From Pedobacter rhodius (lineage in GTDB: Bacteria; Bacteroidota; Bacteroidia; Sphingobacteriales; Sphingobacteriaceae), in assembly GCF_027213645.1 (NCBI RefSeq), contig NZ_JAPWGL010000001.1, positions 620,001 to 684,000 on the forward strand: a DNA stretch of 64,000 nt. Reading direction: 5' to 3'. Positions 24,166 to 34,034 of this stretch are shown piece after piece (position 1 is the first letter of the stretch; every line of letters starts with the position of its first letter). The translations under genes and the position numbers were made by a program. Below the pieces are notes generated by a model that made no database searches, was not told the origin of the DNA, and saw nothing but the letters and a program-made list of their open reading frames with translations.

Positions 24166-27100
24166 CTAAGCCGCAACCTCTCTCAAATCTACAGCAACAA
24201 CCCTCGAAACCCCTTGTTCAACCATCGTAACGCCATAGATAATGTCGGTACTGGCAATGGTTCGTTTGTTATGGGAAACGATAATGAACTGCGATTGGCC
24301 GGAGAATTTCCGGATAATATTGTTGAATTTATCAATGTTCGTATCGTCCAATGGCGCGTCAACCTCATCGAAAATGCAGAACGGTGCAGGTTTTAACAGG
24401 TAAAGTGAAAACAGCAGGGCGGTAGCCGTTAGTGTTTTTTCTCCACCGGATAACTGATTGATAGACAAAGGCCTTTTTCCTTTTGGACGGGCAATAATAT
24501 CAATATCTGCCTCCAGTGGATTATTTACATCAGATAAAATTAAGTCACAACTGTCTTCTTCATTAAAAAGCGATCTAAAAACAACAATGAAATGCTCACG
24601 GGCTTGTGTAAAAGCCTGCATGAATTTGTCTTTCGCGGTATCGTCAATCTCTTTAATGGTCTGCAAAAGGTCGGTTTTGGCTGCGTTGAGATCTTTTTTC
24701 TGGTTTTGAATAAAGGTATAACGTTCTTCCATTTCCTTAAAAGCTTCCATCGCCATAGAATTAATCGCACCAAATTCATCCAGCTGGCGTTTCATTTTCT
24801 CTACTTTCTGGCGGATTTCAAATTCACTTTCCAAAGCATCAACCTCAGTCTCCGTTTCTAAAAGGTCGTTAATGTCAATGTTGAATTCGACGGCCAGACG
24901 TTCTTTCAGCGAGTTTAAATCTATTTTTAAAGTGTTCTTTTTATCCTTGATTTCGGTTAAAAGAAAATCAGTTTCCTCACGGTTTTTGCGGATATCGGTT
25001 AAATTATGCTCTACCTCGTTAATGTTGCCTTTACTTTCAAAATATGCTGCCTCAACTTCAGCAAGACCTTTTTCCATCTCTTCACGCTGCTGATACATTT
25101 CTAAAAGTGTATCATCGCTCAAATCGGCATGTTGTAAGGTTTCTGTAATTTGGGCAAGCGTGTCCTGAAGCTCTTTTTCGTTTTGTGCGATTCGCTTGTT
25201 CAAAGCTTCTTCCTGTACAAAACGGTAATCCAAATCTTTCTCCAGACCCGATAATTTATTTTGTTGCTGATGGAAGCGGATATTATCCTGATTATATTTT
25301 CCGGCAGATTCATTAACCTGGTCGGCCAGTTCCTGATAATTCAACTGCTGTTCCTGCAAGTTGACATGGTCGTGTTGTTGCTTTTTCTGCAGTTCAACCA
25401 AAGCGGGCAGCTTTTCAGATAATGATTTTTCTATCGAAACAATTTTTTGCGCAATATCAGTTTTTCGGTTTTCACTGGTGGTAATAAACTCCTGGTATTG
25501 GTCGCGACGTGTTTGAACCGAAATCTGTTCATTTATAAAACGATTCAACTCCTGCTGCAAAGTATTTATCTGATTGATTTTTGAAGCTTCTTTCAGATTA
25601 AAAATACTATCAGTTTCCGCTACAATCGCTAAATTATATTGATTAATCAGTGATTCAGATATTTTGATTTCTTTTGCTAAATTCTCTAAATTTTTAGCAC
25701 GGCCGATTCTTTTTCCCTCGAATAAGCCTACAGAACCACCCGCTAAAGTGAATTTTGTTTGCGCATATTTTCCGTTTTTTGCCAGAATAGTCAAACTTTC
25801 TGTTGGTGTTTCTTTGAATATATTTTCTTGTTCTGCAATGGCGATGTACACATTCTGCAAAAGCAAATTGCAAAGTTGCTGGTACTTTTTATCAACTTCA
25901 ATAACCGATAAAGCTGAAATTAAGCCCTCATGCGTATTAAGCGTAGGGTTTTTATCCGGAATGTTTTCTAAAATAAAAAAGTTCGCCCGCCCTCGACTGG
26001 CATCTGTTAACAGGTTGATGGCCTGAACGGCATCAGCATATTTATCAACCACATAATGGTTCATTACAGGTTCCAGATAATTTTCGATGGCGATTCGGTA
26101 ATCCTCGTTACAAAATAGAATATCTGATAGGAGTAAGGCACTTTTTGCAAATGCACTGTTCTTCTTAAGAAACCGAATGGATTCAGGGAAACCTTCCAGA
26201 CTATCTACAAGCGATTTTGTGAGGTTATATTCATTTTGTTTGGCATCCTTTTTACGGTTTTCGGCAGTCAGTTTTTCCTTATTCGAGTTTAAATTAACTT
26301 CTGATGCTGCCAGCTTTTCCTTTAATATCTCTTCAGCTTCCTTAAGTTGTTTGATACTGGTCTGCTTTTCTGAAACCTGAATATCAAGTTCAGCCAAAGC
26401 ATGATCAAAAGCTTTTAATTCTGATGTTTTGGTTTCAGTATCATCAACATTTCTGTTCGTTTCCTGTACTAAAGCATCTTTTTGAATATTTAAAATATCA
26501 ATTTCTTTTTGCGACTGATAAACCTGGTTCTGCAAGTCGTTAACTGATTTTACCAGGTTATCAATTCGATTTTTTTCTATCTGCTGTTGCTCACGAAGTG
26601 TATCAAGCGATGATTTTAAAAGTTTTAAATCGGATTCAACTTTATTAAAAACTTCCGTTTCGGTTAAAACTTCTTCATTTAATCGCTTGATGTTATATTT
26701 AATGTGGTTAACCTGGTTTTTATCTTTTTCCAGCTCCCCCGATAAGCGTGTCTCTTTTTCCTGCAAGAAACGCATTTGTTCGTTTTTTACTTTCTTTTCA
26801 CTTTCATATGCACGGATTTTTGAAACCAATTCATTGGTTGCTTTCTGCTGGATGGACAGGTTTTTCTCCTGATTGATGCTATCCAGTTTAAGTTTTTGGA
26901 GTTCAGCCTCCTGCGTATCAATTTTGGTGCTTAACGCTGTCCTCAGAACCTGCTGACTTTGTTCCTGGGTTTCTAAAGCATGTAGATCGGTGCGAAAAAA
27001 GGCAATTCGATGGGTCGCCAATTGAACGCTCAATTCGCGGTACTGCTCTTTTAATTTATAGTAACGCTCGGCTTTACGGGCTTGATTTTCGAGCGTCTTT

Positions 27101-27705
27101 AAATTCTTTTCGATTTCGAAAAGTAAATCTTCCACTCTTTCTAAATCAGCTTCAGTATCTTTTAATTTATTGAACGTTTGTTTCTTGCGAAGTTTGTATT
27201 TCGAAATGCCTGATGCCTCCTCGAATAGGGAACGGCGACTATGTTCTTTATTGGTAATAATTTCATCTACCATTTTTAGCTCAATAATCGAATAACTATC
27301 GGAGCCAATTCCGGTGTCGAGGAATAAATCGGTAATGTCTTTCAAACGGCATTGAACATCATTTAAACGATATTCACTGTCGCCATTCCGGTATAATTTT
27401 CGGGTAACCGTAACCTGGGAATATGCTGTTGGAAGAATGTTTTTGGTATTATCAAAACTCAAAGAAACCTCAGCCAATTGGGCCTGTTTACGGTTTTTGG
27501 TTCCGTTGAAAATGATATTTTCCATCTTTTCAGAGCGTAAAGCTTTAGTACTTTGCTCACCCAAAACCCAGCGCATGGCATCAATAACATTCGATTTCCC
27601 ACAACCATTCGGACCCACAATGGCTGTAACACCCTCATTAAAATTGATGGTCACTTTGTCGCCAAAACTCTTAAATCCTTTAATTTCTAATCGGGTAAGC
27701 TGCAT
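24166..27705 (-). CDS. smc: Chromosome segregation protein SMC
   Basis: 1179 aa ATPase that compacts and segregates the chromosome, normally with ScpA and ScpB. Layout: Walker A GPNGCGKSNV (31-40) after LTRLEIKGFKSFGDKV; two long coiled coils separated by a hinge at about 520-680 (FPESIRFLKKN and a Gly-rich LAGGSVGLFEGKRIGRAKNLE); and a C-terminal head with signature LSGGEKTLTATALLF and Walker B CIFDEVDAPLDDTN. Promoter elements lie immediately upstream. scpAB are not in the window. Confidence 0.96.
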   Translation of the reverse strand: MQLTRLEIKGFKSFGDKVTINFNEGVTAIVGPNGCGKSNVIDAMRWVLGEQSTKALRSEKMENIIFNGTKNRKQAQLAEVSLSFDNTKNILPTAYSQVTVTRKLYRNGDSEYRLNDVQCRLKDITDLFLDTGIGSDSYSIIELKMVDEIITNKEHSRRSLFEEASGISKYKLRKKQTFNKLKDTEADLERVEDLLFEIEKNLKTLENQARKAERYYKLKEQYRELSVQLATHRIAFFRTDLHALETQEQSQQVLRTALSTKIDTQEAELQKLKLDSINQEKNLSIQQKATNELVSKIRAYESEKKVKNEQMRFLQEKETRLSGELEKDKNQVNHIKYNIKRLNEEVLTETEVFNKVESDLKLLKSSLDTLREQQQIEKNRIDNLVKSVNDLQNQVYQSQKEIDILNIQKDALVQETNRNVDDTETKTSELKAFDHALAELDIQVSEKQTSIKQLKEAEEILKEKLAASEVNLNSNKEKLTAENRKKDAKQNEYNLTKSLVDSLEGFPESIRFLKKNSAFAKSALLLSDILFCNEDYRIAIENYLEPVMNHYVVDKYADAVQAINLLTDASRGRANFFILENIPDKNPTLNTHEGLISALSVIEVDKKYQQLCNLLLQNVYIAIAEQENIFKETPTESLTILAKNGKYAQTKFTLAGGSVGLFEGKRIGRAKNLENLAKEIKISESLINQYNLAIVAETDSIFNLKEASKINQINTLQQELNRFINEQISVQTRRDQYQEFITTSENRKTDIAQKIVSIEKSLSEKLPALVELQKKQQHDHVNLQEQQLNYQELADQVNESAGKYNQDNIRFHQQQNKLSGLEKDLDYRFVQEEALNKRIAQNEKELQDTLAQITETLQHADLSDDTLLEMYQQREEMEKGLAEVEAAYFESKGNINEVEHNLTDIRKNREETDFLLTEIKDKKNTLKIDLNSLKERLAVEFNIDINDLLETETEVDALESEFEIRQKVEKMKRQLDEFGAINSMAMEAFKEMEERYTFIQNQKKDLNAAKTDLLQTIKEIDDTAKDKFMQAFTQAREHFIVVFRSLFNEEDSCDLILSDVNNPLEADIDIIARPKGKRPLSINQLSGGEKTLTATALLFSLYLLKPAPFCIFDEVDAPLDDTNIDKFNNIIRKFSGQSQFIIVSHNKRTIASTDIIYGVTMVEQGVSRVVAVDLREVAA

Positions 27706-28387
27706 GGTTTGTTTGTGGGAGAACCGAATCCAATATTAAGGATTATTTCGGGGTTTTTCAAACCAGATTTTTAGGGATTTTACCACAGAGCGCACAGAGA
27801 TTTTCACAGAGCACACAAAGGTTGATAAAGGGAAGATTTATGAATTTATCCTCTGTAAAAAACCTGCCGGCGGCAGAATCGAGTCAAATATTAAGGATTA
27901 TTTTGAGTTTTTCAAACTAGATTTTAAGGGTTTAACCGCAAAGGGCACAAAGTTTTTCGCAAAGGATGCAAAGCGTTTTTACCACAGAGCACATAGAGAT
28001 TTTCGCAAAGGATGCAAAGTTAATTTTACCATATAAGGCATTTAATGAATATAAACAAATCCACTATAAAAGCCTCAAATGAGCAAGGCCTTCTAAGGTG
28101 AACTAAGGTGTCTCAGGTGGTTAATCTTAATTGGTTTATTAACCGCAAAGGGATTTTACCACAGAGCGCACAGAGATTTTCACAGAGCACACAAAGGTTA
28201 ATAATGGCAGGGCTTTTAAATAAGGCCGCCACGGAAACATTGAACACACAGGAAATTCTGAGAGTTGAACACCTTTTCCGTGTCAGATGAATTTGTTAAA
28301 CTGCAGAGATTTAGCAAAAAGTATAAAGAAAAAATATTTGTGTCTTCGTGGTAAAAAACGTGTGAAATTATAAAACATAATCTGCAT
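27706..28387. repeat. Decayed repeat cluster between smc and the helicase gene
   Basis: No credible gene in about 680 bases. It holds two identical 50-base copies (27774-27823 and 28150-28199) beginning GGGATTTTACCACAGAGCGC. There are further irregular words CACAGAG, CGCAAAG and GATGCAAAG at 27935-28025. A degenerate duplication of about 55 bases also relates 27728-27783 to 27880-27936. The same word family occurs at 3.7-3.8 kb. Confidence 0.8.
27731..27762 (-). promoter_or_regulatory. Probable smc promoter
   Basis: On the minus strand, TTTG (27762-27759), 20 bases, TAATATTG (27738-27731; seven of eight consensus positions), ending 25 bases before the smc ATG. The whole segment is duplicated in degenerate form about 150 bases further upstream. 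Confidence 0.55.
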
Positions 28388-30685
28388 CTACTTTACGATC
28401 ATTAGCTTCGCAAACTTGAGCAATAATTGTTTGTTACCCAGGCCCTGAAAGAAAACTGTTGCTTTTACATCGGGTAAATTTCCTTCTAAACTAATAATCT
28501 TACCAAAACCAAATTTCTCATGTTCTACTTCCATGCCACCCTGAAATTCATGTGCTTGTGAAGGTGTAAAACCAGGGGTTGGAACATGTGCCTTCGCCAA
28601 TAATGAGGTCGTTTTCGGACGCGGTGGCGGGGCAGAAGTAGTGCTTGCAGGTTTTGGTTTGCTAAAGAAATCCCTCGGTTGCGACGTCCATGTTTTGCGT
28701 TCATCATCGAAATTGCCTTCAAAAACATTGCTTTTTGCAGGTTTAACATCCAGCTCTAAAAACTTCGGATTAATCTCGTTAATAAAACGGCTTGGTTCAC
28801 AATTAGTTAAGGTTCCCCAACGGTAACGTGAAGTGGCATAGGTAATTGTCAGTTTTATCTCTGCCCGGGTAATCGCTACATAAAACAAACGACGTTCTTC
28901 TTCCAAATCCGAGCGCGAACTAACCGACATCTGCGATGGGAAAAGGTTTTCCTCCAAACCAACAATAAATACATTTTTAAATTCCAGGCCTTTGGCCGAG
29001 TGAATCGTCATTAAAGAAACTGTATCCTTGTTTTTGTCGCCATCCTTATCATCGTTGGTTAAAAGTGCAACGTCCTGCATAAAAATATCCAGACCTTTTT
29101 CTTCGATATCTTCACGCTCCGCAAATTCTTTTATACCATTTAATAACTCCTGAATATTTTCATATCTGGAACGACCTTCAACACTGTCATCTGTATACAA
29201 TTCTTTTAAGATACCGGCATGTTGAGCGATAAATAATGCTGAATCATAAGCATCAAGTTTTTTTGCTTCCGCCTGGAAACTTTGAATCATCATCGAGAAA
29301 TCGTTCAGTTGGTTGGCCAAACGACCATCAACATACTGATGTGCATTAGAAATTACATCCCACATGGTGATGTTATTCTGGTCGGCCGCTACAATGATTT
29401 TATCGATGGATGTATCGCCGATTCCACGTTTTGGATAGTTGATTACTCTTTTTATCGCTTCTTCATCCTTTGGGTTAAAAGTTAAACGGAAGTAAGCAAT
29501 TAAATCCTTAATTTCTTTACGCTGATAAAAGGAGGTGCCTCCATAAATTTTATAAGGAACATTAAGCTTACGCAAACCTTCCTCCATTGCCCTGCTTTGT
29601 GCATTCGTACGATACAAAATGGCAAAATCATGGTATTGGTAACCTTTTAAACCACGTTCCTGGATAATTGATTCGGCGACCAGTTTACCTTCCTCATTGT
29701 CAGTAAAAGCACGGGAAACCTTAATCCTATCGCCCTCAACATTTTCAGAAAATACATTTTTCTCCAGTTGATTTTTATTGTTGGCAATGATACTGCTTGC
29801 AGCATCGACAATATTTTGGGTAGAGCGGTAATTTTGCTCCAACTTATACACTTTTAAATCAGGATAATCGCGTTCGAAGTTCAAAATGTTCTGAATATTC
29901 GCCCCGCGGAAAGCGTAGATACTTTGCGCATCATCACCAACCACGCAAATATTCTGATAAGCAGCAGCCAGTTTTTTTACAATTGTATATTGTGAAAAGT
30001 TTGTATCCTGGTACTCATCCACCATTAAATACCTGAATTTCTGCTGGTATTTGTTTAAGACATCCGGATGTTCTTTTAATAAAATATTGGTTTTGAAGAG
30101 CAAGTCGTCGAAATCCATTGCACCAGCCCTGAAACAACGTTTAGCATATTGCTCATAAATTTGCCCTAATAGCGGGCGTTTATTTTGAATATCTTCTGCC
30201 TGAATCTGGTCGTTTGCCTGGTATTCGCCCCATGAAATCAGGTTGTTTTTAGCCGACGAAATTCGGCCATAAACAAAATTTGGGGCGTATAATTTATCAT
30301 CCAACTGCATTTCTTTCAAGATGGCTCGGATAACACTTTTACTATCGTCGGTATCGTATATCGTAAAGTTATTCGGATAACCGATTTTCTCGGCCTCCAC
30401 ACGCAAAATCTTTGCAAAAACAGAGTGAAATGTACCCATCCAGATGTTTTTCGCCTCAGCACCAACAACTTTCGAAATCCGCTCACGCATATCCTTACTC
30501 GCTTTGTTGGTGAAGGTTAAAACCAGGATATTAAACGGGTCGGTTCCGGTTTGAATCAGATGCGCCACGCGATACGTAATTACACGTGTCTTGCCCGAAC
30601 CAGCACCCGCTACAATCATTACCGGTCCTTTTGTATTCTCTACTGCTGCTCTTTGTTGTGGGTTTAATCCTTCTAAATAATCCAA
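28388..30685 (-). CDS. UvrD/PcrA-type ATP-dependent DNA helicase
   Basis: Superfamily 1A 3'-5' helicase for repair and replication restart. Motifs: LNPQQRAAV (Q motif), VAGAGSGKTRVITYRV (Walker A), VLTFTNKASKDMRERI, MVDEYQDTNFSQY (DExx box), VVGDDAQSIYAFRGA, LEQNYRSTQNIV, IHSAKGLEFKNVFIVG and FYVAITRAE. The C-terminus has a tudor-like GMEVEHEKFGFGKIISLEG, as in PcrA. The start is taken at TTG 30685 because AGGAG sits at ideal distance and family members begin with DYLEGLNPQQ; a TTG 12 codons upstream overlaps the -7 element. Confidence 0.92.
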   Translation of the reverse strand: MDYLEGLNPQQRAAVENTKGPVMIVAGAGSGKTRVITYRVAHLIQTGTDPFNILVLTFTNKASKDMRERISKVVGAEAKNIWMGTFHSVFAKILRVEAEKIGYPNNFTIYDTDDSKSVIRAILKEMQLDDKLYAPNFVYGRISSAKNNLISWGEYQANDQIQAEDIQNKRPLLGQIYEQYAKRCFRAGAMDFDDLLFKTNILLKEHPDVLNKYQQKFRYLMVDEYQDTNFSQYTIVKKLAAAYQNICVVGDDAQSIYAFRGANIQNILNFERDYPDLKVYKLEQNYRSTQNIVDAASSIIANNKNQLEKNVFSENVEGDRIKVSRAFTDNEEGKLVAESIIQERGLKGYQYHDFAILYRTNAQSRAMEEGLRKLNVPYKIYGGTSFYQRKEIKDLIAYFRLTFNPKDEEAIKRVINYPKRGIGDTSIDKIIVAADQNNITMWDVISNAHQYVDGRLANQLNDFSMMIQSFQAEAKKLDAYDSALFIAQHAGILKELYTDDSVEGRSRYENIQELLNGIKEFAEREDIEEKGLDIFMQDVALLTNDDKDGDKNKDTVSLMTIHSAKGLEFKNVFIVGLEENLFPSQMSVSSRSDLEEERRLFYVAITRAEIKLTITYATSRYRWGTLTNCEPSRFINEINPKFLELDVKPAKSNVFEGNFDDERKTWTSQPRDFFSKPKPASTTSAPPPRPKTTSLLAKAHVPTPGFTPSQAHEFQGGMEVEHEKFGFGKIISLEGNLPDVKATVFFQGLGNKQLLLKFAKLMIVK

Positions 30686-30690
30686 ATCGG

Positions 30691-30717
30691 CTCCTGTTTT
30701 TTTGAGTTTCAAAAATA
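30691..30717 (-). promoter_or_regulatory. -7 element and Shine-Dalgarno of the helicase gene
   Basis: The minus strand reads TATTTTTG (30717-30710, TAnnTTTG) and then CAGGAG (30696-30691), five bases before the TTG start. A strong Shine-Dalgarno is uncommon in this phylum and here decides a TTG start. Confidence 0.5.
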
Positions 30718-30820
30718 ACAATTCTCAGGTCTTTTTGCGAAAGGTGTTGGTAATTAGTTTCACGTACTGCCAAAATTACACGCAGCGCTATTTGGGAATA
30801 GAATTTGATATATCTTGACC

Positions 30821-31144
30821 ATGGAAGATAAAAAAATAAACAAAAACATAGAATTTACTGACATTCCGGAGGGTGCAACAACAGATATTTATGCCAATCT
30901 TAAAGAGAAATTGGAAAGTGTGGAGCGGTTCCCTGGTATATATAATTTTAAATTTATTATAACCGGAGGACTTGATAAAATACAAGAATTACGTGCAGTT
31001 TTACCTGATGATGAGTTTATCGAGCAACCATCAAAAACTGGTAAGTATGTGTCGATTACGGTAAAAAAAGAAATGCAAAATGCAGATGATGTAATTGCTA
31101 TTTACAAACAAGCCGGAGCCATAAAAGGTATAATGACGCTTTAA
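30821..31144 (+). CDS. DUF493 (YbeD-like) protein
   Basis: 107 aa, alpha/beta ACT-like fold family: YANLKEKLESVERFPGIYNFKFIITG, then SKTGKYVSITVKKEMQNADDVIAIYKQAGAIKGIMTL, which is the conserved DUF493 C-terminal pattern. Regulatory role is suspected for the family but unproven. The ATG at 30821 is preferred over TTG 30815. Divergent from the helicase gene across about 135 bases. Confidence 0.8.
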   Translation: MEDKKINKNIEFTDIPEGATTDIYANLKEKLESVERFPGIYNFKFIITGGLDKIQELRAVLPDDEFIEQPSKTGKYVSITVKKEMQNADDVIAIYKQAGAIKGIMTL

Positions 31145-31202
31145 TTTAACAGAGTGCATTGATTACAAAGTGAATTAATCAGATAAAATTTTTCTATTAC
31201 GT

Positions 31203-32174
31203 CTACCTGGCTACGATAAATTTCTTAACTGAATTGTATTGTCCTGAATCTGAAGAAATTTTAAAGAAATAAATGCCGGGTGCGAAGCTGGTTGTGTTAA
31301 TTTCGAGTGTATGCTTACCGGTATTTAAATATTCGTTTACCACTGTTTTGGTCAGCCTTCCCATTAAATCATAAATTTGGACCGTAATTTTATCAGCTTC
31401 TGGTAAAACAATATCAATAAATGTTTGGGTTGATGCCGGATTCGGATAATTCTGTGTAACAACAAACAGCAAAAATTTATCAAAGATAGCCTTGTTAATC
31501 GCATCAAAAATTACATAACTTATTAATCTGTATCCCCGCGCATTAGGGTGAAAAGAATCCTGGTAAAGTGTAAAATCACGACGCATTGCTGCATTTACAT
31601 CCGCCAGGTACAATTTATATTCTGTAACCAGTTTCCTGTAAATGGTATTTATCTGGCGAATTGTCGTATTAACTGCCGTTAAATTTTTGTTTGTTCGGTC
31701 ATCAACATTTTGTAAGGTACATAAAACAGGTACTAATTTTTGCTTTAGGCTGGTTGTTATTAACAACCTCATATTCGCTTCCGTTTCTGCAATACTCCCT
31801 TTTCCCGCATTAATCGCCAGGGCATCGTTTATGCCCATAGAAATTACAATAAAACCTGTTCGGTTCTTTATTGCATTATCAATTCTTAACAAACCTTGTA
31901 AAGTTGTTTGTCCGCCAATGCCCTGATTGGTAATGTTTATCACTTTGCCGGAATAACAGTTAACAAAATTACTTTCAAGCATGGTTTGAAAACCAAGTCC
32001 TTTAACACCTTCAACGGTGCTGGCTCCAAAGGTTACAATATTAATGCTGTCTTTTGAGTAATACTGAGCAGCTTCGGGGCAACTAATTTTTGTATTTGTT
32101 TGGGAGAAAGCTATTGCAGGCATTAAAAATGAAAATAGCAGCAGAATATGCGAACCAAATGCGCTCAATTTCAT
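31203..32174 (-). CDS. Secreted SGNH/GDSL hydrolase with T9SS sorting domain
   Basis: 323 aa with a signal peptide (cleaved near AFSQ, about 25). SGNH blocks: TFGASTVEG (Ser52 in a GAS rather than GDS context), GIGGQTT (85-91), SMGINDAL (Asn116) and DSFHPNARGY (catalytic Asp/His). The C-terminal 80 residues start NYPNPASTQTFIDI and end GIYFFKISSDSGQ...KKFIVAR, a type A T9SS sorting domain. Likely a surface or secreted esterase, perhaps a carbohydrate deacetylase; substrate unknown. Confidence 0.87.
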   Translation of the reverse strand: MKLSAFGSHILLLFSFLMPAIAFSQTNTKISCPEAAQYYSKDSINIVTFGASTVEGVKGLGFQTMLESNFVNCYSGKVINITNQGIGGQTTLQGLLRIDNAIKNRTGFIVISMGINDALAINAGKGSIAETEANMRLLITTSLKQKLVPVLCTLQNVDDRTNKNLTAVNTTIRQINTIYRKLVTEYKLYLADVNAAMRRDFTLYQDSFHPNARGYRLISYVIFDAINKAIFDKFLLFVVTQNYPNPASTQTFIDIVLPEADKITVQIYDLMGRLTKTVVNEYLNTGKHTLEINTTSFAPGIYFFKISSDSGQYNSVKKFIVAR

Positions 32175-32407
32175 TGATAACTTTCTTATTTTGAGATTTC
32201 TAATCTTGTGTTTAAACGGTGCAATTTATGAAAAAATCAAAACAATACTGTGGTCAGAACAAAAAAAAATAATATTCAACACTTAAATTACATAAACATA
32301 AATCATAAAACTTGTAGTGATACTAATACTATAAAAGATATGATTAAATAATGGTAGGAAGAGCTTCATTTTCAGTTGAATTTTAAATGGCTTTTATATG
32401 AAAAGCC

Positions 32408-32415
32408 TATATTTG
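32408..32415 (+). promoter_or_regulatory. Candidate -7 element for the M20 peptidase
   Basis: TATATTTG, full match to TAnnTTTG, 17 bases before the ATG at 32433. It lies inside a possible upstream extension of the frame and so supports the later start. Confidence 0.45.
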
Positions 32416-32432
32416 CCCAAATTCATTTTGTT

Positions 32433-33803
32433 ATGCAAGAGATTAAAAATTATGTAGAAACGCACAAGCAACGATTTTTAGATGAGTTGTTCGATTTGTT
32501 GCGCTTCCCATCGGTTAGCGCGGATCCGAAATATAAAGAAGATGTTTTAAAAACTGCAGATTATGTTGCTCAAAAGTTAAAAGACGCAGGAGCAGATAAT
32601 GTTGAGATTTGTGCCACAGCTGGTTATCCGATTGTTTATGGCGAAAAAATCATAGATGCTTCTTTACCAACAGTTCTAGTGTATGGCCACTACGATGTAC
32701 AGCCTGCTGATCCATTAGAATTATGGCATACGCCGCCATTTGAACCAACCATTCGAGACGGCAAAATTTACGCACGTGGTGCCTGCGATGACAAAGGGCA
32801 ATTTTATATGCATGTGAAAGCATTTGAGCTGATGATGGAAACCGATACTTTAGCTTGCAATGTTAAATTCATGATAGAAGGTGAAGAGGAAGTAGGTTCT
32901 GCAAACCTTGGCATTTTCGTGAAAGCAAATGCAGAACGCTTAAAAGCTGATGTTGTTTTGATTTCAGATACATCCATGATTAGTATGGAAAACCCATCGA
33001 TAGAAACTGGTTTACGTGGTTTAGCTTATATGGAAGTAGAGGTTGTCGGTCCAAATCGCGATTTACATTCTGGTGTTTATGGTGGTGCCGTGGCAAATCC
33101 GGCTGCAATTCTTTGCAAAATGATTGCTTCATTGCATGATGAAAATAACCACATTACTATTCCGGCTTTTTACGATAAAGTTGTTGAATTAACAGATGAT
33201 GAAAAAAGAGCCTTAAATTCGGCACCTTACGATGAGGAAGAATACAAAAAGGATTTAGATATTAAAGAGGTTTGGGGCGAAAAAGGCTATTCTACTTTGG
33301 AGCGCACGGGCACTCGTCCTACTTTAGAGGTAAACGGAATCTGGAGTGGTTATATTGGCGAAGGTGCTAAAACCGTATTGCCGAGCAAAGCCAATGCAAA
33401 AATTTCAATGCGTTTGGTTCCAAATCAAAGTTCAGAAGAAATCGCTGAAATTTTTACCAAACATTTTGAAAGCATTGCGCCTGCAAATGTTAAAGTTAAG
33501 GTTACACCGCATCACGGTGGCGAACCTGTTGTTACGCCTACTGATAGCGTTGCCTATCGTGCTGCAGAAAAAGCCATTGAAATTAGTTTTGGCAAGAAAG
33601 CAATTCCAACCCGCGGCGGCGGTAGCATTCCGATTGTTGCTTTATTTGAAGATGTTTTAGGCATAAAATCGGTACTTTTTGGTTTTGGTTTAGATAGCGA
33701 TGCCCTTCACTCTCCAAACGAAAAATACGATATCTATAATTACTATAAAGGAATTGAAACTTTGCCTTTGTTTCATAAATTCTATGCAGAATTGAGTAAA
33801 TAA
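32433..33803 (+). CDS. M20 family dipeptidase
   Basis: 456 aa co-catalytic zinc peptidase. Motifs: VLVYGHYDVQPADP (H86, D88), ARGACDDKGQ (bridging D119 region), IEGEEEVGS (catalytic and ligand Glu), VLISDTSMI (Asp ligand), DLHSGVYGGAVANP in the dimerisation domain, RGGGSIPIV, and the final His in DALHSPNEKYDI. The DVQPADPLELWHTPPFEP pattern fits the carnosinase/CNDP-like dipeptidase branch; it acts on short peptides in the cytoplasm. No signal peptide. Followed by an intrinsic terminator. Confidence 0.9.
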   Translation: MQEIKNYVETHKQRFLDELFDLLRFPSVSADPKYKEDVLKTADYVAQKLKDAGADNVEICATAGYPIVYGEKIIDASLPTVLVYGHYDVQPADPLELWHTPPFEPTIRDGKIYARGACDDKGQFYMHVKAFELMMETDTLACNVKFMIEGEEEVGSANLGIFVKANAERLKADVVLISDTSMISMENPSIETGLRGLAYMEVEVVGPNRDLHSGVYGGAVANPAAILCKMIASLHDENNHITIPAFYDKVVELTDDEKRALNSAPYDEEEYKKDLDIKEVWGEKGYSTLERTGTRPTLEVNGIWSGYIGEGAKTVLPSKANAKISMRLVPNQSSEEIAEIFTKHFESIAPANVKVKVTPHHGGEPVVTPTDSVAYRAAEKAIEISFGKKAIPTRGGGSIPIVALFEDVLGIKSVLFGFGLDSDALHSPNEKYDIYNYYKGIETLPLFHKFYAELSK

Positions 33804-33822
33804 TTGTTGCGGAAGATTTTAT

Positions 33823-33862
33823 AAGATCTGCTAGTGATAAAAACGCTTGCAGATTTTTTTTT
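33823..33862 (+). terminator. Terminator after the M20 peptidase gene
   Basis: A nine-bp stem (AAGATCTGC with GCAGATTTT, one G-T pair, 17-base loop) runs into eight or more T on the plus strand. Confidence 0.65.
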
Positions 33863-34034
33863 AAATTCCCGCTGATTCTACAGCTTTTTATCATGATGTT
33901 TAGTCGTTCCCTCGGATTACGCTAATTAAGCAAATACTGGGCATTAATAAATTGGTAGCTAAAAGAATAATTTGCGGGAGTCATTTTTAATCTGCGGGAA
34001 ACCAACATTAAACATTTTTTCATAAATTGTACGC

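Noticed and set aside
28108..28290. 60-codon plus-strand frame in the smc-helicase spacer
   Set aside because: It consists of translated CACAGAG repeat (PQSAQRFSQSTQRL), a known kind of false gene call.
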